This document shows, piece by piece, positions 1 through 8,098 of a stretch of DNA of 48,574 nucleotides; the first letter of the stretch is position 1, and every line of letters starts with the position of its first letter. Location: the NCBI RefSeq assembly GCF_000719705.1, contig NZ_JOHO01000049.1, positions 1-48,574 of the forward strand, written 5' to 3'. Source of the stretch: Streptomyces sp. NRRL S-350 (GTDB lineage: Bacteria; Actinomycetota; Actinomycetes; Streptomycetales; Streptomycetaceae). Position numbers and translations under genes: made by a program. A model generated the notes under the pieces. That model did not search any database, was not told the origin of the DNA, and worked only from the letters and a program-made list of their open reading frames with translations.

Positions 1-1
1 C

Positions 2-385
2 CGCGTCGCCCTGATCACCGACGCCATGGGCGCCGCCGGCATGGGCGACGGCCTCTACCCCCTCGGCCCCCTCCAGGTCGACGTCAAGGACGGCGTCGCG
101 CGGCTGGTCGAGGGCGGCGCGATCGCGGGCTCCACCCTCACCCTGGACGTGGCGTTCAAGCGCTCGGTGACCGTCAACGGCCTGACCCTCCGACAGACCG
201 TCGAGTCGCTGTCCGCCACGCCCGCCCGACTGCTCGGCCTCAGCGACTCCATCGGCTCGCTGGAGACCGGCAAGCTCGCCGACCTCGTCGTGGTCGACTC
301 CGAGACCTTCGACCTGGTCGCCGTCATGCGCCGCGGCCGCTGGGTCGTCGGCGGCGACACCTTCTCCACCGTCAAGCCCGCCTGA
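2..385 (+). CDS. nagA: N-acetylglucosamine-6-phosphate deacetylase, C-terminal part
   Basis: The last 127 residues of NagA, which deacetylates GlcNAc-6-phosphate to glucosamine-6-phosphate in the cytoplasm, linking chitin and cell-wall amino-sugar turnover to central metabolism. The frame is open at the left window edge, so the start and the N-terminal metal ligands are outside. The visible part begins with ITDAMGAAGMGDG, the segment carrying the catalytic Asp of this amidohydrolase family. It ends with the conserved GSLETGKLADLVVVD stretch that closes the barrel and returns to the small beta domain. It is convergent with the next gene, with a GC-rich hairpin between them. No DasR-type operator can be judged because the promoter is not in the window. 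Confidence 0.93.
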   Translation, partial: RVALITDAMGAAGMGDGLYPLGPLQVDVKDGVARLVEGGAIAGSTLTLDVAFKRSVTVNGLTLRQTVESLSATPARLLGLSDSIGSLETGKLADLVVVDSETFDLVAVMRRGRWVVGGDTFSTVKPA

Positions 386-426
386 GCCCGTCGAACCCGC
401 CCGAACGGCGCCCACGGCAACGGCGA

Positions 427-459
427 CGGCCGCCCCTCCCCCTCGGGGACGGGCGGCCG
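427..459. terminator. hairpin between convergent genes
   Basis: A 9-bp perfect GC stem (CGGCCGCCC at 427-435 with GGGCGGCCG at 451-459) lies between the convergent ends of nagA and the carbohydrate-binding protein gene. There is no U-tract, as is usual for actinomycete terminators. It would work in both directions. Confidence 0.6.
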
Positions 460-482
460 CCCCGCGTTCCGGGCGAGGTCGC

Positions 483-1499
483 TCAGCCGTACGGCTCGAC
501 GGTGACCTGGTCGATCAGGATCGGCCCGGACTGCACCGTCAGCGTCACCGAGTTCGCCCCGGCCTGGAGCTGCGGCAGGATCCAGGTGTTGTACCAGGCG
601 GACGACGGGTCCTTGCTGCCGGGCGAGAAGTTCTTGTACGACAGCCCGCTCGGCCAGTCCTTGCCGTTCACCGAGGCCGCGCCCTGCACGAGCGCGCCGG
701 TGTTGTTGTACCGCACGGTCAGCTTGTACGTCCCGGCCGTGGCGATCTCACCGTTCCAGGTCACCGAGCCGCCCGGCTGGAGCGTCAGGTAGCTGCCGTC
801 GGCGGACTTGGCGCCCTTGACGGTGTTGGCGGACGGCGCGTTCTGGGCCTGCAGCTGCCCGGCGTCCACGGTGGACGGCCCGGCCGCGACGGTGGCGCTG
901 GCCGACGGGGAGGCGGTCGCGGTCGGGCCGGCCGACCCGCTGCCGGTGGGCGCGGGCGGCGCGGTGGTCGTGGTGCCGCCCTTGGCGCTCTTGTCGCCGT
1001 CCGGGTCGCCCGTGGAGAGCGCTATCCCGGCGCCGATCGCGATGGCCGCGACCACGGCGACGGCACCGATCACCGCGCCCTTGCTCCGGCCGCTGCTGCG
1101 GGGCTCCTCCCCCGGCTGCGGCCGGGAGTGCTCGGCGTAGCGGCTGGGCGGGACGGGCGCGGTGCCGTAGTCGGCCTGCTGCGGCGCGCCCGACGGGCCG
1201 TACGGGGCCTGCGGCTGGCCGCCCGGGTGCCCCTGCGGCGCCCCCGGCTGCCCGTACGGCTGCTGCGCGCGCGGCCCCGCCTGCTGGTAGTGCTGGCCGT
1301 ACTGCGCCCGGCCGACCTCCATCGGACGGCTGTACGGCGTCCGGGGGACTCCCTGCTGCGGCTCGGCCGGCTGCCCGGTGGAGCCGGCGGCCGGACGGTA
1401 GAGGTAGCCGAACGGGTCGTCGTCCTCCGGGGCACCGCCCCCCTGGCCCTCGGGCACTCCGTTGCTGCCGGCGGTCGTCACGGTGGTCTGCTCCCCCAT
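483..1499 (-). CDS. membrane-anchored protein with C-terminal carbohydrate-binding (CBM6/35-like) domain
   Basis: A 338-residue protein in three parts. Residues 1-140 are a Pro/Gly/Gln/Tyr-rich low-complexity region starting with an acidic DPFGYLYRP motif. Residues about 141-163 are one hydrophobic helix. A Thr/Ser/Pro linker to about residue 205 leads to a beta-rich C-terminal domain of about 130 residues (YLTLQPGGSVTWNG, GTYKLTVRYNN and ILIDQVTVEPYG segments) that looks like a family 6/35 carbohydrate-binding module. The arrangement predicts a cytoplasmic tail and an exposed sugar-binding domain, perhaps for cell-wall glycans or polysaccharide. No catalytic domain is visible. The ATG start has only a weak ribosome-binding site. 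The neighbours, nagA and a diguanylate cyclase, suggest an envelope or amino-sugar theme, but that is inference. Confidence 0.75.
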   Translation of the reverse strand: MGEQTTVTTAGSNGVPEGQGGGAPEDDDPFGYLYRPAAGSTGQPAEPQQGVPRTPYSRPMEVGRAQYGQHYQQAGPRAQQPYGQPGAPQGHPGGQPQAPYGPSGAPQQADYGTAPVPPSRYAEHSRPQPGEEPRSSGRSKGAVIGAVAVVAAIAIGAGIALSTGDPDGDKSAKGGTTTTAPPAPTGSGSAGPTATASPSASATVAAGPSTVDAGQLQAQNAPSANTVKGAKSADGSYLTLQPGGSVTWNGEIATAGTYKLTVRYNNTGALVQGAASVNGKDWPSGLSYKNFSPGSKDPSSAWYNTWILPQLQAGANSVTLTVQSGPILIDQVTVEPYG

Positions 1500-1563
1500 C
1501 CGGTGCGCGCCGCCGGGCTGCGGGCGGCGCAGATCATGGACGCTGTCGTCCCGGGAACCCTAC

Positions 1564-1579
1564 CTGTCGCACCCGACAG
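1564..1579. promoter_or_regulatory. short perfect palindrome upstream of the CBM protein gene
   Basis: CTGTCG-CACC-CGACAG, a 6-bp inverted repeat with a 4-bp centre, lies 65-80 bases upstream of the ATG at 1499. It could be an operator or a small hairpin. No matching promoter with good -35/-10 spacing was found, so the role is open. Confidence 0.3.
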
Positions 1580-1679
1580 CTGGAAAAGACCCCTTGACAA
1601 CTCGCGGGTAGCCGGGCCCGGCCCGCGATCGCGGCGCCCGCGGACCGCACCGTCCGCACCCGTACGGCCCCGGCGGGCC

Positions 1680-3473
1680 TCAGCCGGCCCGCCGGTGGGA
1701 GCGCTCGCCGCGCGCCCCGCGCACCGCACCGCCCCGGGCCCGCTTCTCGTCGTACATCCGCTCGTCCGCGGTGTGCAGCACCTCCTCGATGCTCATGCCG
1801 CAGCCGGCCCAGCCGATCCCGAGGCTCACCCCCACCCGCATCGCCCGCCCGTCGATCCGCATCGGCGGGATGATCGCGTTGCGCAGCCGGTGGGCGAGGT
1901 CCTTGGCCTCCTCGCGGCCGATGCCGTCGGCCAGCACCACGAACTCGTCGCCGCCGAGCCGGGCCACCGTGTCGCCGTCCCGGACGGCCTGGCTCAGCCG
2001 CCGGGCGACCTCGACCAGCACCGCGTCGCCCGCGTTGTGGCCGAACCGGTCGTTGATCGACTTGAAGCCGTCCAGGTCGCAGAAGAGCACCGCGAGCCCC
2101 TTGTCCGCCGCGGCCGCGCCCCCGGAGCGGAACGGCGCGGACCAGACCTCGCCGCCCGGGCCGTGGTCCGCGGGGACGACCGCGTGCACGTGCTCCCCGT
2201 AGCCGGGTCCGAGGCCGGGCGGCGGTCCGCCGTCGGGCAGGCCGTAGCCGTGCACCTGCGCCGCGTACGGGTCCGCGCCCTCCAGCCCGTCGTGGGCGGC
2301 GTGGGCGCTGTAGGAGTCGGCCGGGTAGCCGTAGGGCGGCGGCGGGTAGGCCGCCTCGGCCGGGCCGGCGGCGGCGCCGACCCGCTGCGGCAGGGCGCAG
2401 AGCCGGCGGGCCAGCCGGGCCTTGAGCTCGGCGCCGTTGGGCAGGCCGGTGAGCGCGTCATGGCTGGCCCGGTGGGCGAGCTGGAACTCGTGCCGCTTGC
2501 GGTCCTCGATGTCCTCGACGTGGGTGAGCAGGAAGCTCGGCCCCTCGGCGGCGTCCGCCACGATCGAGTTGCGCAGGCAGACCCACTGGTAGCCGCCGTC
2601 CCGACGGGACAGCCGCAGCTCCGCCCGGCCGCTCTCGGCGCTGGTGCGCTCCAGCAGCGCGCGGTCCTCGGGGTGGACGAGGTCGGCGAAGCTCTGCTGG
2701 CGCAGCACCGCGCGGGGGCGGCCGAGCAGTCGGCACAGCGCGTCGTTGACCCTGGTCAGCTGGCCGCGTCCGGCGCCGTGGAGTTCGGTGATGGCCATGC
2801 CGCTGGGCGCGTACTCGAAGGCCTGGCGGAAGCTCTCCTCGCTGGCCCGCAGCGCCTGCTGCTCCTTCTCCAGGCGGGCCAGCGCGCGTTGCATCTCGGC
2901 CCGCAGCCGGGCGTTGCCGATCGCGATGGAGGCCTGGAGGGAGAACATCTCCAGTGCCTCGCGGGTCCAGGCCCCGGGCCGCTTGCCGCTGCGCGGGCGG
3001 TCCACCGAGAGCACGCCGAGCAGGTCGCCGCCGGCGCTGTACATCGGGGCGAGCAGGCCGTCGGCGGGGTGCCAGTCGTTGGCGTACACGGGCAGCGGGC
3101 TGTCCCCGATCCAGCGCGGGATGTCGCTGGCGACGGCCCAGCCGCGGTCGTACGGCAGGAAGCGCAGGGTGCCCCAGTGGTCGCTGACGCCGAGCAGCCG
3201 GTCCCAGGACTCCCGGGAGCCGACCTGACCGAGCAGCACGGAGGGGCCGCCCATCGGGCTCTCCTCCAGCTCCCAGACGGCCGCCACCACGAGGTCGCCG
3301 TCCGGGCGGACGAGGCTGACCGCGGCGGCGTCGAAGCCGAGCCCGTGCACCGCACCCTCGACGACGGCCTGCAGCGTGCCCGCGAGGCTGCGGGCAGCGT
3401 TGAGGTCCGCCACGACCCGGTGCAAGGTGCGGAGGGTCGCGAGACGGACGTACGGCTCCGACTCGGCTTCCAT
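1680..3473 (-). CDS. cdgB: GAF-PAS-GGDEF diguanylate cyclase, CdgB-like
   Basis: A cytoplasmic enzyme of 597 residues predicted to make cyclic di-GMP from two GTP. Order of domains: GAF-like sensor (about 25-190), a helical linker, PAS/PAC (about 205-330, ending in HVEDIEDRKRHE), then the GGDEF domain (about 335-575). The active site is intact: GGDEF at 507-511, FCDLDGFKSIND before it, and an RxxD inhibitory site (RDGD, 498-501) exactly five residues upstream of GGDEF, so product inhibition is likely. The GGDEF domain is interrupted by about 95 residues (about 362-457) rich in Pro, Gly, Ala and Tyr. The architecture and the nearby nagA match S. coelicolor CdgB (from memory), a developmental cyclase in the BldD regulon. 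I did not find a convincing BldD box upstream, but there is a CRP-type palindrome. Confidence 0.9.
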   Translation of the reverse strand: MEAESEPYVRLATLRTLHRVVADLNAARSLAGTLQAVVEGAVHGLGFDAAAVSLVRPDGDLVVAAVWELEESPMGGPSVLLGQVGSRESWDRLLGVSDHWGTLRFLPYDRGWAVASDIPRWIGDSPLPVYANDWHPADGLLAPMYSAGGDLLGVLSVDRPRSGKRPGAWTREALEMFSLQASIAIGNARLRAEMQRALARLEKEQQALRASEESFRQAFEYAPSGMAITELHGAGRGQLTRVNDALCRLLGRPRAVLRQQSFADLVHPEDRALLERTSAESGRAELRLSRRDGGYQWVCLRNSIVADAAEGPSFLLTHVEDIEDRKRHEFQLAHRASHDALTGLPNGAELKARLARRLCALPQRVGAAAGPAEAAYPPPPYGYPADSYSAHAAHDGLEGADPYAAQVHGYGLPDGGPPPGLGPGYGEHVHAVVPADHGPGGEVWSAPFRSGGAAAADKGLAVLFCDLDGFKSINDRFGHNAGDAVLVEVARRLSQAVRDGDTVARLGGDEFVVLADGIGREEAKDLAHRLRNAIIPPMRIDGRAMRVGVSLGIGWAGCGMSIEEVLHTADERMYDEKRARGGAVRGARGERSHRRAG

Positions 3474-3833
3474 GCGGGGGCTCCCCGGCTGCTTCGGATA
3501 GTTCTTGATTGGTTATCGTCCGATTGCCAGAAGAACTGAATCACAGGGAGCACAGCGTTCGGCACGCTCGGTCAGCAATAGGCCACCACTTGTGACTTAA
3601 ATCACACGTGACCAATGCGCCCTTAATCAGTTCATCCGCCCATAACGGGCAGAAAGTGCCATCGGGATAATTCCGCGGTCGACCGCATCGTCGACCGCTT
3701 CGACCACGAGCTGAAGCCGGCTCCGCCCCCCGGTCGGCCCCGCTTCACTCCTGAGGGTGAGCCGGGCCCCCGGCCGCGACCCCGCGGGCGCCGCGGCGGT
3801 CCTACGACCAAGGCCCGATGCCGTTCCCCGCGC
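3474..3833. other. 360-base divergent intergenic region
   Basis: This separates the diguanylate cyclase (minus strand) from the flavin reductase-like gene (plus strand). It is noticeably AT-richer than its surroundings between 3500 and 3660. It holds the CRP-type palindrome at 3591-3606, a small GCCC-ATAA-CGGGC hairpin near 3637-3650, and AT-rich stretches on the minus strand near 3500-3520 that could serve as the -10 for the cyclase gene. No small gene is evident. Confidence 0.5.
3591..3606. promoter_or_regulatory. CRP-type palindrome TGTGA-N6-TCACA
   Basis: TGTGACTTAAATCACA has the exact outer arms of the classical CRP/FNR-family consensus; the central six bases are nearly symmetric too. 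It sits 118-133 bases upstream of the diguanylate cyclase start and about 230 bases upstream of the flavin reductase-like start. Streptomyces Crp is known to bind TGTGA/TCACA-like dyads. Binding here is inferred from sequence only. Confidence 0.55.
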
Positions 3834-4382
3834 GTGACGACTACCGTGCGGTACGTGCACCCGTCCCCGCAGCCCGAAGCTGCCCCCCACGCCACGCCCG
3901 ACGAGTTCCGGGCAGCTCTCTCCCAGCTCGCCGCCGGCATCAGCCTGGTGACCCTCCACGACCCGGAGGACGGCGAGGACGTCGGCATGACCGCCACGTC
4001 CTTCCTCTCGGTGTCGCTGGAGCCACCGCTGGTGCTGATCTCGGTCCGTGAGGACTCCCGGATGGACGAGGTGCTCTCCCGGGTCGACACGTGGGCGGTC
4101 TCGGTGCTGGCCGAGGGGCAGAAGACGCTCGGCTCGCGGTTCGCCATGAAGGGCCGGCTCAGCGACCGGCTGCTGTTCGCGGACACCCCGCACCACCGCG
4201 GCCCGCGCACCGGAGCCCCGCTGATCGAGGGCGCGCTGGCCACCGTCGAGTGCCGCACCGAACAGCGGATACCCGCGGGCGACCACACCCTGCTGCTCGG
4301 CCGCGTCCTGGACGCCGCGGTGCCCGATCCCGGCGGCCGTCCGCTGCTCTACTTCCGCGGCGGCTACCGCACCCTCGGCTGA
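3834..4382 (+). CDS. flavin reductase-like FMN-binding domain protein
   Basis: A 182-residue protein of the flavin reductase-like (split-barrel, DIM6/NTAB) family. Members bind FMN or FAD and often supply reduced flavin to partner monooxygenases. Family features visible: an N-terminal helix with FRAALSQLAAGISLVTL, the flavin-contacting GMTATSFLSVSLEPPLVLIS segment, then WAVSVLAEGQ, and a terminal YFRGGYRTLG. No partner monooxygenase lies nearby, so the substrate is unknown. The start is uncertain: GTG at 3834 has no ribosome-binding site, while an in-frame GTG at 3855 is preceded at 7 bases by TACCGT (3842-3847), as in leaderless genes. The gene ends 2 bases short of convergent arfB. Confidence 0.8.
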   Translation: MTTTVRYVHPSPQPEAAPHATPDEFRAALSQLAAGISLVTLHDPEDGEDVGMTATSFLSVSLEPPLVLISVREDSRMDEVLSRVDTWAVSVLAEGQKTLGSRFAMKGRLSDRLLFADTPHHRGPRTGAPLIEGALATVECRTEQRIPAGDHTLLLGRVLDAAVPDPGGRPLLYFRGGYRTLG

Positions 4383-4383
4383 G

Positions 4384-4818
4384 CTACTCCCCGCCGCGCT
4401 GCGGCCTGCGGCCCTGCTTCAGCTCGGAGCGGTGCCGCTTGTTCGACAGCCGCCGCTCGACCATCCCCCGGCTCGGCCTGGTCGCCCGCCGGGCCTTCGG
4501 CGGCGGCGCGCACGCCTCGGTCAGCAGCGCCGACAGCCGGGCCGCCGCAGCCTCCCGGTTGCGCCACTGCGAGCGGAACTCCGAGGCGTGGACCACCAGC
4601 ACCCGGCCGTCCGCCAACCGCCCGGCCAGCCGCTCCAGGGCACGCTCGCGCCACACCTCGGGCAGCGCCCGGGTGGACGCCAGGTCGAAGCGCAGCTCGA
4701 CCTTGGAGTCGGAGGTGTTGACGTGCTGGCCACCGGGGCCGGAGGAACGCGAGAAGCGCCAGACGAGCTCGGCGTCGGGGACGACCACCGACCCCCGTAC
4801 GCGGATGGGCTCGGGCAT
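4384..4818 (-). CDS. arfB: alternative ribosome-rescue peptidyl-tRNA hydrolase ArfB
   Basis: A 144-residue release-factor-like protein (YaeJ/ArfB) that rescues ribosomes stalled on non-stop mRNA by hydrolysing peptidyl-tRNA. The catalytic GGQ is at residues 29-31 in SGPGGQHVNTSDSKVEL. The C-terminus is the expected basic tail (KRHRSELKQGRRPQRGGE) that threads into the empty mRNA channel. There are no codon-recognition domains, so it is not RF1/RF2, and its length fits the family. A GATGAT sequence six bases before the ATG suggests leaderless transcription. It is convergent with the flavin reductase-like gene with almost no spacer. Confidence 0.92.
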   Translation of the reverse strand: MPEPIRVRGSVVVPDAELVWRFSRSSGPGGQHVNTSDSKVELRFDLASTRALPEVWRERALERLAGRLADGRVLVVHASEFRSQWRNREAAAARLSALLTEACAPPPKARRATRPSRGMVERRLSNKRHRSELKQGRRPQRGGE

Positions 4819-4905
4819 GCGCCCATCATCCCGCGCCCGGGCCGCCCGGTCACCCGGTTATCCGAGCGCCCACCCGGTTACCCCCGCCCGCCCCGAACCC
4901 CGACA

Positions 4906-5403
4906 ATGGCGTACGTGATCGAGCTCGGCTACTCCCTCTCCAACCGCTTCCCCGACCCCCCGCAGACGGACTACCGCACCGCGTCCGTGCACGCCCTGCG
5001 GTACGACCTGTTCTGCGGCGACGTCTACCTCGACGCCGACGACGCGGAACTGTCCACCGCCTGGGGCTGGGTGCCGGTGCTCGACTTCGCCTGGGCACTG
5101 TGCGACATCGCCGAGCACCTGGACCGCGACCCGGACGGCAGCCGGGCCGCCCGGGTGCAGACCGCCGACCTGGACTTCACCCAGAACACCGAGCTGCTGC
5201 GCTTCGCCCGCCGTTTCAACTGGGTCGAGGTCACCGCGACCTGGCTGCCCGACGAGCCCCCGGCCGTGATCCGGCACAGCGACCTGCGCCGCGAGGCCCG
5301 GGACTTCCTCCAGGACACCCTCGCCGACCTCTGCGACATGCACCCCGATCTGGCCGACAACCCGAACATCTGGTCGCTGCAGGGCCGGTTCCGCCGGATC
5401 TGA
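4906..5403 (+). CDS. conserved hypothetical protein
   Basis: A 165-residue soluble acidic protein with no signal peptide or membrane segment. I do not recognise a named domain. Visible features are an N-terminal [26 protein letters not shown] segment described here only in part, a WGWVPVLDF stretch, and a C-terminal helix ending LQGRFRRI. I recall homologues next to terD in Streptomyces, so a link with the TerD protein that follows is possible but unproven. The ATG at 4906 is chosen because the frame upstream has the composition of non-coding GC-rich DNA; no Shine-Dalgarno is evident. The gap to terD is 133 bases. Confidence 0.7.
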   Translation: MAYVIELGYSLSNRFPDPPQTDYRTASVHALRYDLFCGDVYLDADDAELSTAWGWVPVLDFAWALCDIAEHLDRDPDGSRAARVQTADLDFTQNTELLRFARRFNWVEVTATWLPDEPPAVIRHSDLRREARDFLQDTLADLCDMHPDLADNPNIWSLQGRFRRI

Positions 5404-5536
5404 CGGCCGCATTGCACGGCCTTTGCCCCGGATTGGCGCCCCGCGAAGAATTCACCACTCCTGCGGAACCAAGCCGCCGGGGAATTGCGTTGTCCCGGGG
5501 AAAAGCGCACGAAACGAACGAAGGGACTGCAATCGC

Positions 5537-6112
5537 ATGCCAGTGAGCCTCTCCAAGGGTGGCAACGTCTCGCTGACCAAGGAGGCCCCCGGCCTGTCCG
5601 CGGTCACCGTCGGCCTGGGCTGGGACGTCCGCACCACGACCGGTGCCGAGTTCGACCTCGACGCCAGCGCGATCGTGCTGAACGCGGACGGCAAGGTGCT
5701 GTCCAACGCCCACTTCGTCTTCTTCAACAACACCAGCACGCCGGACGGCACCGTCGTGCACACCGGTGACAACCGCACCGGCGAGGGCGCGGGGGACGAC
5801 GAGTCGATCAACATCAACCTGTCCGGCCTCCCGGCCGAGGCTGCCAAGATCACCTTCCCGGTCACCATCTACGACGGCGTCGCCCGCGGCCAGAGCTTCG
5901 GCCAGGTCCGCAACGCCCACATCCGCGTGGTGAACGCGGCCGGCGGCGCCGAGATCGCCCGCTACGACCTCTCCGAGGACGCCGCCACCGAGACCGCGAT
6001 GATCTTCGGCGAGCTGTACCGCAACGGCAGCGAGTGGAAGTTCCGCGCCGTCGGCCAGGGCTACGCCTCCGGCCTCGCGGGCATCGCCCAGGACTTCGGC
6101 GTCCAGCTCTGA
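5537..6112 (+). CDS. terD: TerD-family calcium-binding stress protein
   Basis: A 191-residue TerD-domain protein running from [20 protein letters not shown] to IAQDFGVQL, the full length of the family. Conserved pieces include [31 protein letters not shown], and the acidic GDDESI..NL loop that binds Ca2+ in TerD structures. TerD proteins are cytoplasmic and linked to tellurite and stress resistance and to differentiation in streptomycetes. The ATG is preceded by GAAGGGA at a good distance (5518-5525). It is the last plus-strand gene of this block and ends at a very strong shared terminator. Confidence 0.93.
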   Translation: MPVSLSKGGNVSLTKEAPGLSAVTVGLGWDVRTTTGAEFDLDASAIVLNADGKVLSNAHFVFFNNTSTPDGTVVHTGDNRTGEGAGDDESININLSGLPAEAAKITFPVTIYDGVARGQSFGQVRNAHIRVVNAAGGAEIARYDLSEDAATETAMIFGELYRNGSEWKFRAVGQGYASGLAGIAQDFGVQL

Positions 6113-6128
6113 CGCACCCCGGCAACGC

Positions 6129-6169
6129 CGCGGCGCGGGAGGCCGGCCCGTCCGGCCTCCCGCGCCGCG
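6129..6169. terminator. strong bidirectional terminator hairpin
   Basis: A perfect 18-bp GC stem (left arm 6129-6146, right arm 6152-6169) with a five-base loop, between convergent terD and the coiled-coil protein gene. Confidence 0.85.
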
Positions 6170-6184
6170 CCGCGCCTCCCGGCC

Positions 6185-7315
6185 TCAGCGCGAGGCGCGC
6201 AGCTCCGGCAGCTGGATCAGCTCGGTCTCGTCCTCCGGCGTCAGGTCCACCACGGTCGGCTCGGCCGGCTGCGCCGTCCGTGCCCCGTCCTCCGCCGTGA
6301 CGGCCTCCGCCGCCCGGGCCTCGGCCTCGGCCGCCACCGCCTCGTCGCCCACCACGTCCGCCAGGTCGGCCCGCTCGCCCAGCTCGGCGACGCTGCCCAC
6401 CGCCGGCGCCGGGGCCACCGGCCGCACCCCCGCACCCGAACCGCGGCCGAAGAAGCTGAAGCCCTGCCCGCGCGCCTGCCCCGGCTGCGCCACCCGGGGC
6501 CGCTGCCGCTCCACCGCCGGCGCCGCGGCCGGAACGACCGACGTCCCGCCGAGCGGACCGACCGTCGCGGTCAGCGCCGGACGCACCGGCGCCGCCTGCA
6601 CCGACGGCTTGACCACCGACGGCTCGGCCACCGGCGCCTGGCCCGGCGCGGGCACCGCGGGCGCCACCGGCGCGGCCACGGCCACCGGCGCGGGCGTCGG
6701 CGCGGCCTGTGCGCCCGGGGCGGTACGCGCCCGCAGCGCGACCTCCGCACCCGCCGTACGCTCCCGCCGCGCCTCCTGCTCGGCCGCGCGGCGCTCCAGC
6801 AGCCGCAGCACGGCCGCCGCGCGCACGTAGGCCGCCGGACTGGCCGGGTACTTGGGGCGGCTCGCCGCGAGGGCCCGCTGGGCCGCCTCGGCCTCCTTGA
6901 GCGCCTGCTCGGCCACCGACACGGCCCGCTCCCGCAGCAGCCGGGCGATCTCCGTCTCGGCCTTCGCCAGCCGCGACTTCTCCGCCGTCAGCCGCCGCCC
7001 GAACCGGGTGGCCCGCTCCTCGGCGACCTCCGCCGCGTACTCGGCCTCGGCCAGCTGCTCCTCGAAGCGCTCCTCGGCCCGCAACCGCTGCGCCGCGGAC
7101 ATCTCGGCGGCCGCCCGGGCCGTCTTGTCCCGCTGACGCAGCAGCAGCGCGAAGCCGAGCGTGGCGATCACCGCCGCGACGCCCACCGAGCGCACCAGGA
7201 TGGCGTCCTGACTGAAAAGCAGAGCGGCCAGTGCGGCGACCAGCAGTACGCCGGCGGCGGTGGGGGGAAAGACCCGGCCGAGGACGGAGGAATGACGGTG
7301 GCGTCCGCGAGACAT
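6185..7315 (-). CDS. membrane protein with coiled coil and Ala/Pro-rich tail, unknown function
   Basis: A 376-residue protein I cannot assign to a characterised family. It has two N-terminal hydrophobic helices (about residues 17-60), then a long charged coiled coil (about 65-190, rich in AEERFEEQLAEAEYAAEVAEE-type heptads). After that comes an Ala/Pro/Val-rich linker and an acidic C-terminus. The pattern suggests a membrane-tethered scaffold facing the cytoplasm. It lies last in the fol-DUF3180 direction but has its own promoter: CTGACA (7351-7346), 18 bases, TAGTTT (7327-7322), six bases, then ATG. The mRNA is therefore probably leaderless. Confidence 0.72.
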   Translation of the reverse strand: MSRGRHRHSSVLGRVFPPTAAGVLLVAALAALLFSQDAILVRSVGVAAVIATLGFALLLRQRDKTARAAAEMSAAQRLRAEERFEEQLAEAEYAAEVAEERATRFGRRLTAEKSRLAKAETEIARLLRERAVSVAEQALKEAEAAQRALAASRPKYPASPAAYVRAAAVLRLLERRAAEQEARRERTAGAEVALRARTAPGAQAAPTPAPVAVAAPVAPAVPAPGQAPVAEPSVVKPSVQAAPVRPALTATVGPLGGTSVVPAAAPAVERQRPRVAQPGQARGQGFSFFGRGSGAGVRPVAPAPAVGSVAELGERADLADVVGDEAVAAEAEARAAEAVTAEDGARTAQPAEPTVVDLTPEDETELIQLPELRASR

Positions 7316-7321
7316 GCCAAG

Positions 7322-7351
7322 AAACTAGCGTGCGAATTGGCCCCCTGTCAG
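7322..7351 (-). promoter_or_regulatory. sigma-70-type promoter for a leaderless mRNA
   Basis: The -35 CTGACA (7351-7346) matches TTGACA at five of six positions, with an 18-base spacer and -10 TAGTTT (7327-7322). Six bases separate the -10 from the ATG at 7315, placing transcription start at or next to the start codon. Confidence 0.65.
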
Positions 7352-7379
7352 CCCAGGGTCCCCTTCCGCCCTTGACAGG

Positions 7380-7397
7380 GTGCGGTTTTTACCGCAC
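7380..7397. terminator. GTGCGGT-TTTT-ACCGCAC hairpin
   Basis: A perfect 7-bp stem with a four-base T/A loop, 40 bases beyond the DUF3180 stop on the minus strand. It probably ends the folate/DUF3180 transcript before the separate promoter of the coiled-coil gene. Confidence 0.55.
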
Positions 7398-7437
7398 GTG
7401 CCCGCATTTTCACTCAAGATCACGAAGAAAGGCCTGT

Positions 7438-7926
7438 TCAGCGGTGTGATGCCGCCGGACCGGCCGGGCCGTCGTGGTTCTCGGGCAACCTGCACACGTG
7501 CTGCACCCAGAGCGCCGCCGCGATCACCGCGGCCCCCGCCAGCACCGCGAACCCCGCCGTGACGGCCTGGTCCTTGCGGGCCGACACGTCCAGTTCGCCC
7601 AGCAGGTAGATCCCCGCACCCGCGTAGATGCCGGTGACCACGGCCGAGACCAGCGCGCTGGCCTGCGCCAGCACCACCGCCCGGGCCGCGAGCAGCGGAT
7701 CGACCCCCTTGGCACCGGGCTGGCGCTCGCGCGCCGCCTTCAGCCGGGACCGCAGGGACAGCGCGGTCGCCAGCAGGATCACCGCCACCGCCGCCAGCAC
7801 CACCGGCGCCGCGCCCGGCACGGCCGGCAGCGTGTCCAGGGAGGCCCACAGCTTGGAGCCGGCCCAGGACAGCGCCGTCGTGGCCGCGGTGATGCCGATC
7901 AGCAGACGGAGGCGAAGCAGCTTCAC
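7438..7926 (-). CDS. DUF3180 membrane protein
   Basis: A 162-residue actinobacterial DUF3180 membrane protein with four predicted hydrophobic helices (near residues 5-25, 38-57, 75-98 and 108-132). Its biochemical role is unknown, but it is routinely found just downstream of folK in actinobacteria, and that is its position here. I chose GTG at 7926 (VKLLRLRLLIGITAATT) because it has an upstream GGAAGG and begins directly with the first hydrophobic helix; the longer frame adds an Arg/Pro-rich non-coding-looking extension. The gap to folK is 172 bases, so co-transcription is plausible but not close. Confidence 0.82.
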   Translation of the reverse strand: MKLLRLRLLIGITAATTALSWAGSKLWASLDTLPAVPGAAPVVLAAVAVILLATALSLRSRLKAARERQPGAKGVDPLLAARAVVLAQASALVSAVVTGIYAGAGIYLLGELDVSARKDQAVTAGFAVLAGAAVIAAALWVQHVCRLPENHDGPAGPAASHR

Positions 7927-8098
7927 TCGGAGGAGGTCCTTCCCGGGGTACCAGAACCGGCCGGCCGCCCGGTGGCCCGACGCGGCGGCGCCAGGCCACC
8001 GTACCGGGCCCGGCCGGGCGGACACCCGCACGAACGGCGGACACCTACTCGTACGGCCGGGCCCCCGGTCGAGTTCCCCGGCGGGCGGCCGCGAGGAC

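Noticed and set aside
1128..3539. 803-residue open frame on the plus strand across the cyclase gene
   Set aside because: It is antisense to a gene with clear domains, has Arg/Ala/Gly-biased composition and no similarity. Long antisense frames are expected at this GC content.
3474..3620. BldD box upstream of the CdgB-like gene
   Set aside because: BldD regulation of cdgB is known from S. coelicolor (memory), but the best candidates here match the consensus at too few positions and with wrong spacing.
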